Assembly (NCBI GenBank): GCA_963576725.1
Contig: OY755241.1
Location: forward strand, 55,056,484-55,120,483
Direction of reading: 5' to 3'
Source: Azorinus chamasolen
Lineage: Eukaryota; Mollusca; Bivalvia; Cardiida; Solecurtidae
Length of the DNA stretch: 64,000 nt
Below, piece by piece: positions 23,801-38,800 of this stretch (its first letter is position 1; each line of letters opens with the position of its first letter). The position numbers and the translations under genes are program-made. A model generated the notes under the pieces. It did no database searches, had not been told where the DNA came from, and saw only the letters and a program-made list of their open reading frames with translations.

Positions 23801-26800
23801 AATTTCCACTTTGCCACGGAAACATTTTACATGTATACCTGAAAAAGAATATTGAAAAACTCATTAACAGGCTCAATAAAACCGAAACTGAAATTTTCTC
23901 TTTTTGCAATTGCTGTTTTTGCTTTCGAAGGATATCCTACCATCAGAACTTATACACAGTAAAACCTCTCTATAAAGACCACTAAATTACATGAAGTATT
24001 TTGTGTTAAAGACATGTGGATGCTTAAAGCGAGGTGAAAGTAAAACAGAACGCTCAATAGGAGCGTTCTGTTTTTCTTTTACCTTGTTTTAAGCAACCAC
24101 CTGCCCAAAATACCAATTAATTAACACAATTTAATGATCGTTATAGAGAGGTTTTACTGTACTTCACTTCAGCAGGTGTAAAGTGCTTATGCAGCGGCCG
24201 TGAGAAGCCGCCCCGTACTTCATTCTCGGTGTTGAACTGAACATATTTGCTGGTACCTCGGGATCAATAGTTTCGATGTTATTAGTTTTGAAAATTGAAT
24301 ACTGCTTAAGCCTGTACTAGGGGCTTGAGTAGTGTTGCATTTTAATAACTGCTCATGAACAGACTCAATAAAATCGAGTCTGCAATTTTCTCCTTTTTCG
24401 AAGCAATGCAATGGCAACTCGAACCCATGGATAACTCGAAAGTTTGGTCCTTCCAAAATTCACAATACGAAAGCGTTCTAAACTGTATCACTGTACATAT
24501 CTAGAAACACACGTGGCAGCTAAATGCAGGTTGAAAGTAATGCTGATGGCTCGTACAGAGTCTAACAGCGGCGTTATAGCGAGAGTCACTATGTCTTACA
24601 GTTGTCTATGTAATCTCCAAAGCCCGGTGTTATAGTGATAATAATTCACTTACTGTTGACAATATAACCTCCTAAGTACGGTGTTATAGTGAGAATCGTG
24701 TACTGTTGTCCGTGCAATGTCCGAAGCACAGCGGTATAGAGATATTCCCTGACTGCTATCCGTGTAATCTCCTAAGTACGGTGTTATAGTGATAATCATG
24801 TAATGTTGTCCGTACAATGTCCGAACCGAAGCACGGCGTTATAGAGATATTCACTTACTGCTATCCGTGTAATCTCCTAAGTACGGTGTTATAGTGAGAG
24901 TCACTTACTGTTATCCGTGCAGTCTCCGAAACACGGTGTTATAGTTGTCGTGCACCCAGCACTTCCGTTATACACGTACCCGGCGAATAGTTGATTGTCC
25001 TTCAGATTAATGTACAGCGTCTTACCTAAAGTATAACAAAACCATGAGTATACCAGTGGCGTAGCTGGATCCAAATGTAATGTACGCTAGAGAGCTCCGC
25101 CGGAAAATGTTATGTAGATTTGAAAGTCTTGAAACCATTGTGATAAATAGAGCATTTGCTCCTATTCTATAATAAATGCTCCTTTTCCGTAGATTTATTC
25201 CAAGAGGTTGGGTCTAAAATGGTCTAGGATGGAATGAGTTAAATCTTTTGGCGCCAAAACATTTCGCATGCAAACAATATCGTCTGCTGCAAGACTCAGC
25301 TCCAGATGGGACACTGGGTAACTTGACGTCTCATTGGCATCATAATTCTGATAATAGTTTTAAAAAAGAACTTTGAAACTGATGCAGACGGTGCTTTAAG
25401 CAGACGAATTATAGCGTCGAAATTGTAAAGTGGGAATCAAGGCGGATCACTCACCATCCACATTGAAATAGTGTGCCTGTGACTGTCCCACGAGAGTGAC
25501 CAGTTTATTCTCGAACTGAGCAGAGCTTGGGTAGGGGTTGCTCAGACTCGAGAACACATTCACACCTCCGCACGAGACATTCGTCTGGAAAAAACCCCGA
25601 ACAACAAAGTAATTTGGTACATTCAACAGTTTAACCCTTTCACTGTTTGAATATTCATGTAAGAACGACAGTTAAACCTCTCTATGACGGCCACTAAACT
25701 GGGTTAATGTGTCGGTATTTAGAGCAGGTGGCTGCTTAAAGCAATGTGAAAGTATAGGAGCGTTCTGTTTTACGTTCACTGCTTTAAGCAGCTACATGCC
25801 TTTAGCACAAAATACTTGATGTAATTTAGTGTCAGTTACAGAGAGGTTTTACTGTAATGACATGGTATCAATGGTAGTTTTAGTTGATTGGATGCTATCA
25901 ATGGTAGTTTTAGTTGATTGGATGCTATCAATGGTAGTTTTAGTTAATTGGATGCTATCAATGGTAGTTTTAGTTGATTGGATGTTATCAATGGTAGTTT
26001 TAGTTGATTGGATGTTATCAATGGTAGTTTTAGTTGATTGGATGCTATCAATCGTAGTTTTAGTTGATTAGATGTTATCAATGGTAGTTTTAGTTGATTG
26101 GATGTTATCAATGGTAGCTTTAGTTGATGGAATATAGCTACGACAATCTTAGTTGAATGGATTGAGGCAATGGTAACTTTAGTTGATGGGATTGTTGTGA
26201 CGGTAGCTTTAGTTGATGGGATTGTTGTGGAGGTAACTTTGGTTGATGGGATTGTTGTGGCGGTAACTTTAGTTGATGGGATTGTTGTGGCGGTAACTTT
26301 AGTTGATGGGATTGTAACAATGATAATTTTAGTTGACGTGATTGTAGCGGTGGTAGCTGTTGTTGATGGGCAGTAGAAATGCCAGGTTTAGTTGATTGGC
26401 TGGTAGAGGAGGTAGCTTTCGTTGATGGGATGGTAAATGTGGTAGCTTTCGTTGATGGGATGATAGCAATGATAACTTTGATAGGATTGTAACAGTGATA
26501 GCTTTAGTTGATGGGATTGTAGCAGTGATAGTTTTAGTTGATGGGATTGTAGCAGTGGTAGCTTTAGTTGATGGGATTGTAGCAATATCATCTTTAGTTG
26601 ACGTGATGATAGCAGTAGTAGCTTTAGTTGGTGGAATTGTAACCATGGTAGCTTTAGTTGATGGGATGGTAGCAGCGGTAGCTGTTGTTGATGAGATTGT
26701 AGAAAACAAAATGTTGACAGATCTCACCTGTATAGTGACTCCAGTGGGTCCGGTCAGCACGGCCAAGGGTGGACAATGTCCGATTTCACAGGTAAACGTT

Positions 26801-29800
26801 TTGTTAATATACAGAGGGGCTGTAAAGGAAATATGAATTCGAGGTACAAGGATTGTGATTTGAATATCTCATCTGTTTGATGAATTAACCGCATCTATAG
26901 CAACTGTACTTTGAGGGATGAGCAATCAGCTTCATATAAACGTGTTTTCACGCCATTGCAAACAGAGAAAAGCCAGATCAGACGGCTTCTATAGGAGGCG
27001 TCTGATCAGGGTCTGCTCTGTTTGCTAATGGCATTTGAAAGTTCTGTTTCTTTATTTTCTAAAATGGCAATAATGTTCCACCTTCCATATTTCATTACAA
27101 CCATTTTATCCATAAATACATGTATACAGTCGGTATTGAAATTTGGAATAAACATAGAACAGGGAAAGGATTAACAATATCTATCTGTGTTTGAACTGCT
27201 TGTGAGTTTGTATAAACATCTCGCAGAAAATGATCCAACATTTTAATAAAGAAGAATTGAGAAAAAATCCACGTAGCTGCCCAATGCAGAAGAACTTTCT
27301 GCATGGACTTTAGTCTGCATTAAACTACCACCTGTCTAAACCATTTCCTTCATATAGATTCCATAACAAGCAATTGCAAACAGAGACTACCCAGATCAGA
27401 CGGCTGCTATAGGAGCCGTCTGATCAGGGTCTGCTCTGTTTGCTTATGGTATAGTATAGAGTCTGATTCTATAGTTTCTGCTTGGGCCAATACATTCAGT
27501 GTACTTTAACCATTATGACATTTCAGCTAATAAATATTCATGATGTCATTACTCCTTACATGAATTTTGGTCTGGAAAAGGGTTAACAGCCGATGGTGAT
27601 GCTGTGGATACTTGCACGGCAAGAAATGATTCACCCTTACCAGTTGCAATGCTGTTCTGGTATGCACACATCTCTTCTCAACCTGCTGTATGAATACAGT
27701 TAAACCCCTTTAAACCGGAATTCTAGAAGAATTCAGATACTTTTAGACAAGTGGCTGCTTAATGCAGGGTCAGAGTCATGCAGAAAGCTTCTAGAGGAGT
27801 TTTCTGCATGACTTTTACTCTGCATTAAGCTGCCACCGGTCTCTAAGACCGATATTTATACATGTACTAAATGTACAGTTTATATGGGGTTTACTGTACA
27901 TGCCTTCCAAATCAGATGGAACATTTGTCATGCTGAGTAACGTTTGTTTTGCACAAGTTTCGCCTACTTTATTTTCAGATAGTGCATGTACAAATGTCTA
28001 CACGACATGTAATGCAAACAAAGTTCAGCGGTAGTGCACATATGAAGTTCCATATTAGAAAAATTTGTAACAGTAGAGCACAAACAGAGCTCTATATCAG
28101 GTACATTTGCACAGGCAGTGCACATATACAGAGCTCTATATCAGGTACATTTGCAGAGGTAGTGCATATACATAGCTCTATATTAAGTACATTTGCAGAG
28201 GTAGTGCATACACGGAGCTCTATATCAGGTACATTTACAGAGGTAGTGCACATACAGAGCTCTTTATCAGGTACATTTGCAGAGGTAGTGCATACACAGA
28301 GCTCTATATCAGGTACATTTGCACAGGCAGTGCACATATACAGAGCTCTATATCAGGTATATTTACAGAGGTAGTGCATATACAGAGCTCTATATCAGGT
28401 ACATTTGCAGAGGTAGTGCATACACAGAGCTCTTTATCAGGTACATTTGCAGAGGTAGTGCACATACAGAGCTGTTTATCAGGTACATTTGCAGAGGCAT
28501 TGCACACACGGAGCTCTATACCATGTATATTTGCAGAGGTAGTGCACATACAGGGCTCTATATCAGGTACATTTGCAGAGGTAGTGCACAGACAGAGCTC
28601 TATCTCAGGTATATTTACAGAGGTAGTGCGCATAAAAATCTATATCAGGTACATTTGCAGTGGTAGTGCACATACATAGCTCTATATCAAGTACATTTGC
28701 AGAGGTAGTTCATATGTAGAGACCTATGCACCAGATATATTTGCAGAGGTAGTGCACATAGGTACATTGGCAGAGGTAGAGCACACAGAGTTCTATATCA
28801 GGTACACTTGCAGCGATAGTGCACATACAGAGTTCTATATCAGGTACATTTGCAGAGGTAGTGCATACACAGAGCTCTATATCAGGTACATTTGCAGAGG
28901 CAGTGCACATACAGAGTTCTATATCAGGTACATTTGCAGAGGTAGTGCACATACGGAGTTCTATATCAGGTATATTTGCAGCGATAGTGCAGATACAGAG
29001 TTCTATATCAGGTACATTTGCAGCGGTAGTATAATACGCACCAATGCACGTTGCCTTCTGAATTTCTTCTTTCATGAACCGGATTTCTTGGTAGCTGGCA
29101 GTCTATTAATAAAATGGAACAACAAATAGACACCCGTTCATAAAATGGAACAACAAACAAATAAAACAAACTACAGTAACAAACTGATTTGTGCTGCAAT
29201 CGAATTTAAGCAAAATAAACATCTACGCAAGGAAAACAGTTAATGATTATTAAGAAATGTTAATGTTTCATGTTTTCCTTCTAGATATATTATTTATATC
29301 AGTTTCAATTAAATTCCATAAAATGGCCTTACGGAAAGAGAACGGAGAGATAAATGACTTTGTAAGCAAATGAATTCTGTATTTTAAATGGCGCTTTACA
29401 TTGTATACACTTACCTTCCAATTCATTTTCAAAATAGTGTCAGGCCATGAGGTTATAAAACTCTTGACTAAAGTCTGAGATTATTCTCAACCATCCGATT
29501 GGTCAGATGTTGAGCTTTCACTCTTACATGGTATGAGTGAGTACACGATGGGTTAGAGGCTATCTACCTTGTATTTGTGAGTACACGAGGGGTACAGACT
29601 TATCTACTTGGTAAGAATGAGTACACGAGGGTTGGAGGTTATCTACCTGGTATGTGTGAGTACACGGGGGGGGGGGTGTTAGAGACTTATCTACCTGGTA
29701 AGTGTGAGTACACTTGTAAGGAGTTAGAGGCTATCTGCCTGGTATGTGTGAGTACACGGGGGTTGGAGGCTATCTACCTGGTAAGTGTGAGTACACAAGG

Positions 29801-32800
29801 AGTTGGAGGCTATTTACCTGGAATGTGTGGGTACACGAGGGCTGGAGGCTATCTACCTGGTATGTGTGAGTACACGTGGTCTTGAAGTCTATCTAGCTGG
29901 TATATGTGAGTACACGAGGGGCTGGGGGATACCTAGGTACCTGTACAGGGGCTATCTACCTAGTATGTGTGAGTACACGAGCGTTGGGGGCTATGTACCT
30001 GGTATGTGTGAGTACACGATGGGTTGGAGGCTATCTTGTGCAATTCCGTCGTGTGGATGGAGCTACCAACGCCGACAGAAAAGGTCACTATAGAGTCGGC
30101 ATGAGCTTTAAGCGCTGCTTCCTGGGTGCTAATTGGATCGTCCGAATCTCCGTCCGTTATAACAATCATCACCTGGAAAATATCAACGAAACAACAACGA
30201 AAATGAACATGATTTAGAAAGAAGCATAAGTGCCATTTTCTTCAGTTTTAAATACAGGCCTATTCTTTCTCGAGGTTTAAAATAGCACTCAACTGCTTAG
30301 TCCTTTAGGACGAAAGTACACTCGTATAACGAAGAAAGATCTCAGGGGATTTCCATGCATAAATTTCGTCCTGCATTCTAGAATTTGAATCTCTTTATTT
30401 TTTATTATTTTTTCATTATTGAGAGATTTACAGTATACAGCTGAACCAGCCATTTATTTATTGAACACAGAAGTCTTAAAAAGCAGGCGGCTGCTTAATG
30501 CGGGTCAAAGAAAGCTCATACAGGATCTTTCGTTATCACTTTTGACCTGCATTAAGCTACTACTTATTTTAGAAATCCGGATTTAGACTTCTTTTTATTG
30601 GCCTCTCAAGACCGGTTCTACAGTATAGCTAAACTAAGAAATGTCTGTGATTGTGTTCTTGATGTTTTAGACCCAACCTCTTTGAATAAATCTACCGAAA
30701 GGGAACAGTTACTAGAGAAAAGGGTGTTTTTAGAAATGTGTAGTTTTGAAACCATTGTGATAAATAGAGCAAATGGGAGCAACGCTCTATTTATCACAAT
30801 GGTTTCAGAAGGTGGCTTTTACAGAGGCGTCAACAGGCGTCAATATGAGGGAATGGGCCAAGCGGCCATTCATATATTAAACATAAGAATCTTAAAATAC
30901 AGATGCATGGTTGCTTAATGCAGGACGGCGGTAATAAAGAAAGCTTCTATATGAGATTCTATTACTTTTGACTTGCATTAAGCTACCATTTGCTTTACAG
31001 ACCAATGATCTGAATTATTTTTGATGACAGTTTAAGAGAGGTTCTACTGAAAGAAAACTGGAAACAGACGAGTTTTCTTTAATGAGAGGGGACGAGTTTG
31101 TGTAACAAATTGATTCGAGAATACCACCAATCATGTCTTCTGGTAGAAGTTGGGAACAAATGATTCATTTCTCAAAGAACCTCTCTAACACTGCCTTGTA
31201 TACATGTGACCTCGTCGAGAGCGCATTGCACTTCTTCTTAACCATTTCCCTGCCAAACTATGTTGTCTGTTAACTTTTTCCTCTGCTATAAATTTTCATT
31301 TTTTTTATTTTCTTCATTTTTGTTTCAAAAACATAGTAACAGTAACAAACAGTTTGGATCCTAATGAGACGTCGAGTTACTCGGCGTCTCATCTGGATCC
31401 AAACTGTTTGCATAGGCAATCACAGATCCGGCATTGGCAGCGAAAGGGTTAAAGTGTTATAAACATCACTAACCAAAGAAAACATCTATTTGATGAAGCT
31501 ATCAGATTCACTTCTCCATCCCTTTCTGTTCCTTTCTTTGGTGATCCTTATTTGAATTATGATACAAATATATTTATAGTCGGAGCTGTACATCGGTTTA
31601 CCCAAACCACAATGAGGTTCTGAATTCGGTAATGCTCAACTTCATTGTATTATATGTGTTGGCTCAGCTCAGAATCTTAAATCTCTCTACATATATGTGC
31701 CAACCTTCGTTTCTTTTTTATTCTAAATAATCATTATCAATGTTTTTGTGTAAACTGGGATATTCTGAGGAAATAATTGAATTAGTTATTTCATTGCAAT
31801 TATTATAATACAACAATTTGCAATCATTTCTGTATAAAATTGCTGTAGTCGATGCGGTGTTTGGAGAGAAACATAATAAGCAGTCTTGCTTTCGTTTCAT
31901 TCATTTTTTCCCTTTGTTGTATTTCCAATACAATATTCATGCAACTATTTGCAAATAAAACTATATGTTTAAACTGAAGGATTAACCCTTACGACGCAAA
32001 ATTTCTAATTGTCATCTGCAATCCAAGTCTATTACAGAGATCAGTAAAAAAGGAAATGAGATAAATAAATGAAAATGCCAAAGGAATAAAGCAAGATATA
32101 GAGATTGAGACAAAAACGAAGTCCCTTATCAGACGCCACCTTGAAAAGATCTGGGGCTGCACTATTTGTCGTGGTGTTTTATATGACATTGCCGGTGAAA
32201 GGGTTAATGTTTTTATTATTATGAGAATATGGTTGTGTTTAACACCAGTTTTAGTCAAATCCTGACCACGTTACCTTGACAACATTATCTCTGGCCCCGT
32301 ATGCGGGGTTGTAGACGTACGTCACGGCCTTGTCTATAGCTAACCCCGTCTCTGTGGAACCGGCATGGTAGGAAACGGCGTCTATGGCGTTATTCAACGA
32401 ATTTTTGTCTCTGAAATACAGAAACATAATGATTTAACCCTTTCCTTCATGCAAACACCCTTTCACACATATGCAAACAGAGTAGACCCAGATCAGACGG
32501 CTCCTATAGGAGCCGTCTGATTAGAGTTTGCTCTGTTTGCAGATGGAATTTGATATATCTGTTTCTTTAGTTTCTTAAATGGCTACAATATTCCACATTT
32601 CATTATTTTTGTCAATGAATATTCAGTAGGTATTGACATTTGGAATATATATAGCACAGAGAAAGAGTTAAACCTTTTCCTGTTGAATATTCAAGTAATA
32701 AATAATGCCATCATAAATATTTAATAGCATTTTTTTTTAAAAAAATTGGCCTGTACATAGGGAATGATGGTATTGGTAGAAACTGTAAAGTTAGAAATGT

Positions 32801-35800
32801 CTTACTTAACCCATTCCCTCGTATTGACGCCTTTTAGCGCCTCTGCAAAAGCCATCTGTTGAAACTACAAAATTATATTTTTTCTCAAGTTAATGCTCCT
32901 ATTCGGTAGATTTATTCAAAGAGGTTGGATCTTAAAATAGCCTATGAGGTAATGGGTTAAACAGAGCAGACCCCGATCAGACAGCTCCTAGTATAGGAGC
33001 CGTCTGAACTGGGTCTGCTCTGTTTGAAAAGGCGTTAATATGACGGAAAGGACTGAATGACCATGTTCTGGTTAACCTTATATGCATATTCATGCCAGAA
33101 ATAGTGTATGTATGAATATTAATTACCTGATATTCATAATGCCACATGAACAGGAGACCATTTGGCGCTGATAAAAACTGTATGAACACATCAATATAAT
33201 TCCATACGCACACAGAGCAGACCCTGATCAGACGGGTTCTGTGTTCTGAGTTTAATCAGTTTGCGCAGTTGTCAAAATGCGTTTCTGTGGAGTAAATGAT
33301 TAGGCATTTCCTCATATAAAAGCTTTTGTAAATAGTGCAGACCCATTTGCAAACGGAGCAGAAACTGATAAATCGCCTTCTATTAGACGGCTCCAACAGG
33401 AGCCATTTGATCAGGCTTTGTTCTGTTTGCTTCTGGAATTATAATAGGTCTGAATCTACAGTTTCTACCAATAAAAAAACTCATACCATGATAAAAATAT
33501 CTTTCGCTGCCAATGACATCCTGAATTCAGACGAAATGCTGAGAACTAGCGTCTCATTAGGATCCAAATTAGATGGTATAGTGATTATGTTCTAAGAATA
33601 AAAAATGATGATTTTTTCATTAAAAAATTGAAATAGACGACACTTTTTCAAATGAAAAAGTTGACAGTCAAAGAGTTAAGAGGAGCCGTCTGTTGTGGAC
33701 CCTCTCTGAGTGCAAAGGCGTTATACCTGTAAAGCTAATGTAGGGAGTAACAGGTTAAGCAACTGTTTTGCACCCGATCACCAGTTTCTTAAAAGCTTAA
33801 CGCATCATAAGTCAGTAAAAATTCGCAGTATGTTATAGTTTGAGCAGACATGATTTTCGCTGCAGGATCAGGGTTAATATGTTGGCATTTTAGTACAAAT
33901 AACACGTACCTATAGCTGTTAATAATACGTACCTGCAGCTGCTAATTACACGTAATTGTGGCTGCTACTAACACGTACCCGTAGCTGCTAATAATACGTA
34001 CCTGTAGCTGCTAATAACACGTACCCGTAGCTGCTAATAATACACACATGTAACTACTATTAACACATGCATATGACTGCTAATAACACACACTTGTGTT
34101 TGCTAATAAGTCGTACCTGTAGCTGCTAATAACACATACACATGGCTGCTGATAACACGTACCTGTAGCTGCTAATAACACATACACATGACTGCTGATA
34201 ACACGTACCTGTAGCTGCTAATAACACATACAAATGACTTCTAATAACACGTACCTGTAGCTGCTAATAAACATGCATAGGGTTGCTATTAACACGTACA
34301 TGTGTTAGCTAATAACTCGTACCTGTGTTTGCTAATAACACATACAAATGATGCTAATAACACGTACCTGTAACTGTTTAATAACAAATACAAATGACTG
34401 CTAATAACACATGCATATGACTGCTAATAACACGTGCTTGGGTTTGTTAACAACTCGTACATGTGTTTGCTTATAACACGTACCTGTGTCTGTTGAGGTA
34501 GAACTGGATGTCGGCGTTCGAAGAGTAGACAATCAGACCCACCTGGGCCTTTGAAGGACTTATTTCAAAGCCATCTACGACCTGTAGAATGGTGAAACAT
34601 TATAGAAATATTGCCATCAGCTGGCGTCATTATCTGCTCACTTAACCCTCAACGCTCTGTCAACTGTGTTTTCAAAACATAATCAGTGTATTTAGCAATT
34701 CGAGGTTTTCCTATTTTACCCCATTCCCTCATAGGCTATTTTAGACACTATCTCTTAGAATACATCTACCAAAAAGGAGCATTAACTAGAGGAAAGGAAA
34801 TTTTGTAGTTTTTGTAGTGTTGAAACCATTGTGATAAATACAGCATTTGTTCCAGAGGAGCAAATGCTCTATTTATCACAATGGTTTCAACAGGTGACTT
34901 TTACACAGGCGGCAAAAGGAGTCAATATGAGGGAATGAGTTTAAACACCGAATTCCTCTGTTTGTATGTAAACTATTTGGCAAAAATTACAGATTCGCGT
35001 ATGACATCAACGGTGTGAATCAGTTGTATGCAACATCACCACAATACAGTAAAACCTCTCTATAACGACCACTAAACTACATAAATATTTAGTATTAAAA
35101 GCAGGTGACTGCTTAAGGCAAGGTGGAAGTAAAACAGAATGTTCCTATAGGAGCGTTCTGTTTTACTTTCACCTTGCTTTAAGCTGCCACCTGCCCTAAA
35201 TCCCAACTAATTAACACAATTTAGTGGCCGTTATAGAGAGGTTTTACTGTAATTCCAGATTTACTATGCAGAAGTGTTCTACAAGGTATCACTACGCGTA
35301 TCTAGAAACACATGTGGCAGCTTCATGCAGGTCAAAAGTAATGCTGAACGTTCCTACTGCATTACTTTAGACCTGCATTTAGCTCTGAAAATGTGTCCAA
35401 AGTAGAAATTGGATTACTCAAACTTCTGCTGCATCGAAATAATTTGTATGGTCCCTTGAAATTCGAGATATTGAAGTTTAATTGAATATTATTCCAAAAA
35501 CAAACATAGCACAAACTCCTACTGGAGCCATCTGATATGGGTCTACTTTGTTTGCAAAGGCGTCACAATGCATATCTATGGAGTAAAGGGTGAATGGAGT
35601 ATTTCTGTATATGAAAGTATAGCAATACGCTATTAGTGATATCAGCAAAACCTCTCTATAACGACCACTAAATTACATCAAATATTTTGTGTTAAGGGCA
35701 GGTGGCTGCTTAAAGCAAGGTGAAAGTAAAACATAACGCTCCTATAGGAGCGTTCTGTTTTACTTTCATCTTGCTTTAAGCAACCAACTGTCCTAAATAC

Positions 35801-38800
35801 GAACTAATTAACACAATTTAGGGGCCGTTATAGACAGTTTTTATTGTATATTTGTATTTATTTTAGTATAATGACGAAAAGCGGTCATACAATTTTCTTT
35901 ACCTCTTTCATAAATAATTTTGCTCTCTCGAGGTCACTAGGGGTCAAACTGGCTGACGAATCAATGACGAAGACCAGGTCAACACGTTGGTGCAGAGTAC
36001 ATCCTGAAGGTAGTATAGAATTATATACAATAACCAACATATCTACCACTTAACCCATAACCCATTTACCTTAATATACCATTTAACCCATAACCTATTC
36101 CCCTAAATATACTATTTAACCCATAACCCATTCCCCTAAATCTGTCACTTAACCAATAACGCAATAACCCATTCCCTCATATTGACGCCTTAGGATGCAT
36201 CTGTAAAGGTCATGTTTTGAACTCCATAGGAACAAATGCTCTATTTCTCACAATGGCGATTTACACAATTCTAAAATTTCCTTTTCCCCAGTAAACAATC
36301 CTTTTCAGTAATTTCATTCAACGAAGCTTGGTCTAAAAATACCCTATGAGGGAATGGGTGAACCTGGTAGAGACGTACGGTGTTTGTAACGGTGTCTCAC
36401 CAGGACACAACTATCAAAACTTACTAATTGTTTACAGAAATGTAAGGAGACAATTTTACCGGCATTTTTTACAGGCAATTTACAAACGCCAATTTTATAA
36501 ACGGAATTTTTACAGACAATCTTACTGACGACAATATTTACAGATGCCAATATTAACAGACACCACTTTTTACAGACGGTAATTTTTACACATAGTATTT
36601 TTTCACAGAACGGCAGTTATTACAGAAAACATATTTTACAAAGTGCAGCTTTGACAATTTAAACAGACGGTAAGTGCAATTGCGCACCGGAAACTATCGA
36701 CGACTTGGTTCTGCAATGCGCTAGTAAAATAGGTAGTATTGCACTAATACTATTATACATGTACATGTACTCGGCTGTATTCATTCACTGATGCACGGTG
36801 AACTAAGGAATGTTGTTTACAGTAAGCCTATCTAACCCCTACTCCGCTAACAGCGACATTTGTTACAGATGCAAAAAACTTGGATCCAGATGAGACGCCG
36901 AGTAACTCGGTGTTTCATCCGGATCTAAGTTGATTTACACAAGTCATAGTCAATAGTTTCCCAAAAGCTTGTGTCATAACACTCGGTCAATAGAATCTCA
37001 AATTCTTCTCAAACTCTTCATTGTTTAGCTCCCCTTATCTTTTATTAAAACCATAACAACGGTATAAAGCAGTTTTGGATCCTGATGAGACACCAAGTTA
37101 ATCAATAGATCAAGTTAATTCTAAATTGTTTCCAACAGTTATCACAGATTTTTCTATTACAGCAGTATATATACCTTGGTCTAGAATCGACGCCAACTGC
37201 GAGAAATTTGAAGCCGAGCTACCGCCGTGGAAGTGAGAGGCCCAGAATTGGCCCTGCTCTTCCGTCTTCCAGCTGGTTCCACTCGGCGCGCTCTCAATTA
37301 GTGTGTACAAGGCAGCGGCAATGCCGGAATACAATGGTTTCCGGAGGTCGATCCACTGGACATTGTTCCAGTCAATGCCGATTTTGTTCCGGATAATTTG
37401 GTACTCTAATTGTAACTGAGCCTTGTTCTGTGTGGCAATGAAGGCACTTCGATCAACCTGACAAAAATGAAGAAATTGGAACCATATTAACCCATTACCT
37501 TATATGCTATTTTTAGACCAAACCTCAGAATAAATCTACCTAAAAGAAGCATTTACTAGAAAAAAAGAAAACTTTTAGAATTGTGTAGTTTTGAAACCAT
37601 TGTGATAAATAGAGCGTTTGCTCCTATGGAGCAAATGCCCTATTTATCACAATGGTTAAAAAAAAGTGTCTCTTACAGAGGCGTCAATATGAACGAATTA
37701 GTCAAAAGGCGTCATTATGATGGGAATACGTTAAAAGGCGTCAATAGGACGGAATGGTCAAAAGGTGTCAATATGAGGGAATGGTCAAAAGGCTTCAATA
37801 TGAGGGAATTAGTGAAAAGACGTTAATATGAGGGAATGGGTCAAAGGCGCCAAAATGAGGGAGTGGTTTAACCAGGGGTGAGGGTGGGGGTGTTTTGGAG
37901 AGGGACTCGTCCAAACATGCTGAGTTTCTCACATGTATTATTTCTTTTAACATTACCCCATATAAACGTTATTTACCACAAAGTAGACATAACCTAACAG
38001 CTCCTGGAGGAGGCGATGCGGCTGATCTTGGTGTACACTGTTTGAATGGCATTCGTATTCATACTGGCTAACCATTTTATAGATATGTTGAACCAAAGGT
38101 GACCGACGCATGCTTGGACTCACTAATAGACAACAACACCCCTCCCCCCCCCCCCCCTCCCCCCCCCCCCAAAAAAAAAGTGATCGAAGTATGTAAACTA
38201 GTCTAAAACTATCTATTTGAGCCTTAAACCACTCAGAAAAACAAGAAACAAGAACGGAGGTGGCTATTTCGCTGTGGCCCGGAAGTAGTATTCAATTTGC
38301 ATATCGAATAGTTTATGAGCCGGGTCACAGTTAAATGGTCGCATCCGTTCAAAAGGAAAGTTGGAGAAAGAAAACTGGCTCCTCGTAGCAGACTGGAAAT
38401 AGTAAGCGCCGTTTTAATTGCGGTGATATTAATGTTTTTCGATAGTGTTTCACCATAATTCGCGTTTTTGTTGAAAATATTAACGAATACAGAGCTCCCT
38501 ATATACTTCTATGCATCCTGACGGGAGTCACATCGTTTCGCTCTAGCGTATTTTCAAATTCGCGGTCTTGCAGCGACAAGACGGAGCAATATTTAAGGAA
38601 AGCACTAATTGTGCCGCTGAGCATATGGAATTTGAAACAGATCAAGACCAAAATGATTGAAATCGGTGTTTAATTGGCTTTGCTGTAAGACTTTGAAAAA
38701 CATGACTGTTGTATTTTCCGCCGCTGATCTGACGTAGTTAGGTACCTTTCAATGCATATAGACCCGATAGGAATTTTTTTCCCGGTCGTGTTACTTCGAT

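Noticed and set aside
25829..26766. Frames of VDGIVAVVAL-type repeats
   Set aside because: The 30-bp minisatellite after exon 8; only the exon 8 part (26728-26819) is coding.
28092..29075. Frames repeating TTSANVPDIELC
   Set aside because: They translate the 42-bp minisatellite; unit length divisible by 3 keeps them open. Introns by the gene model.
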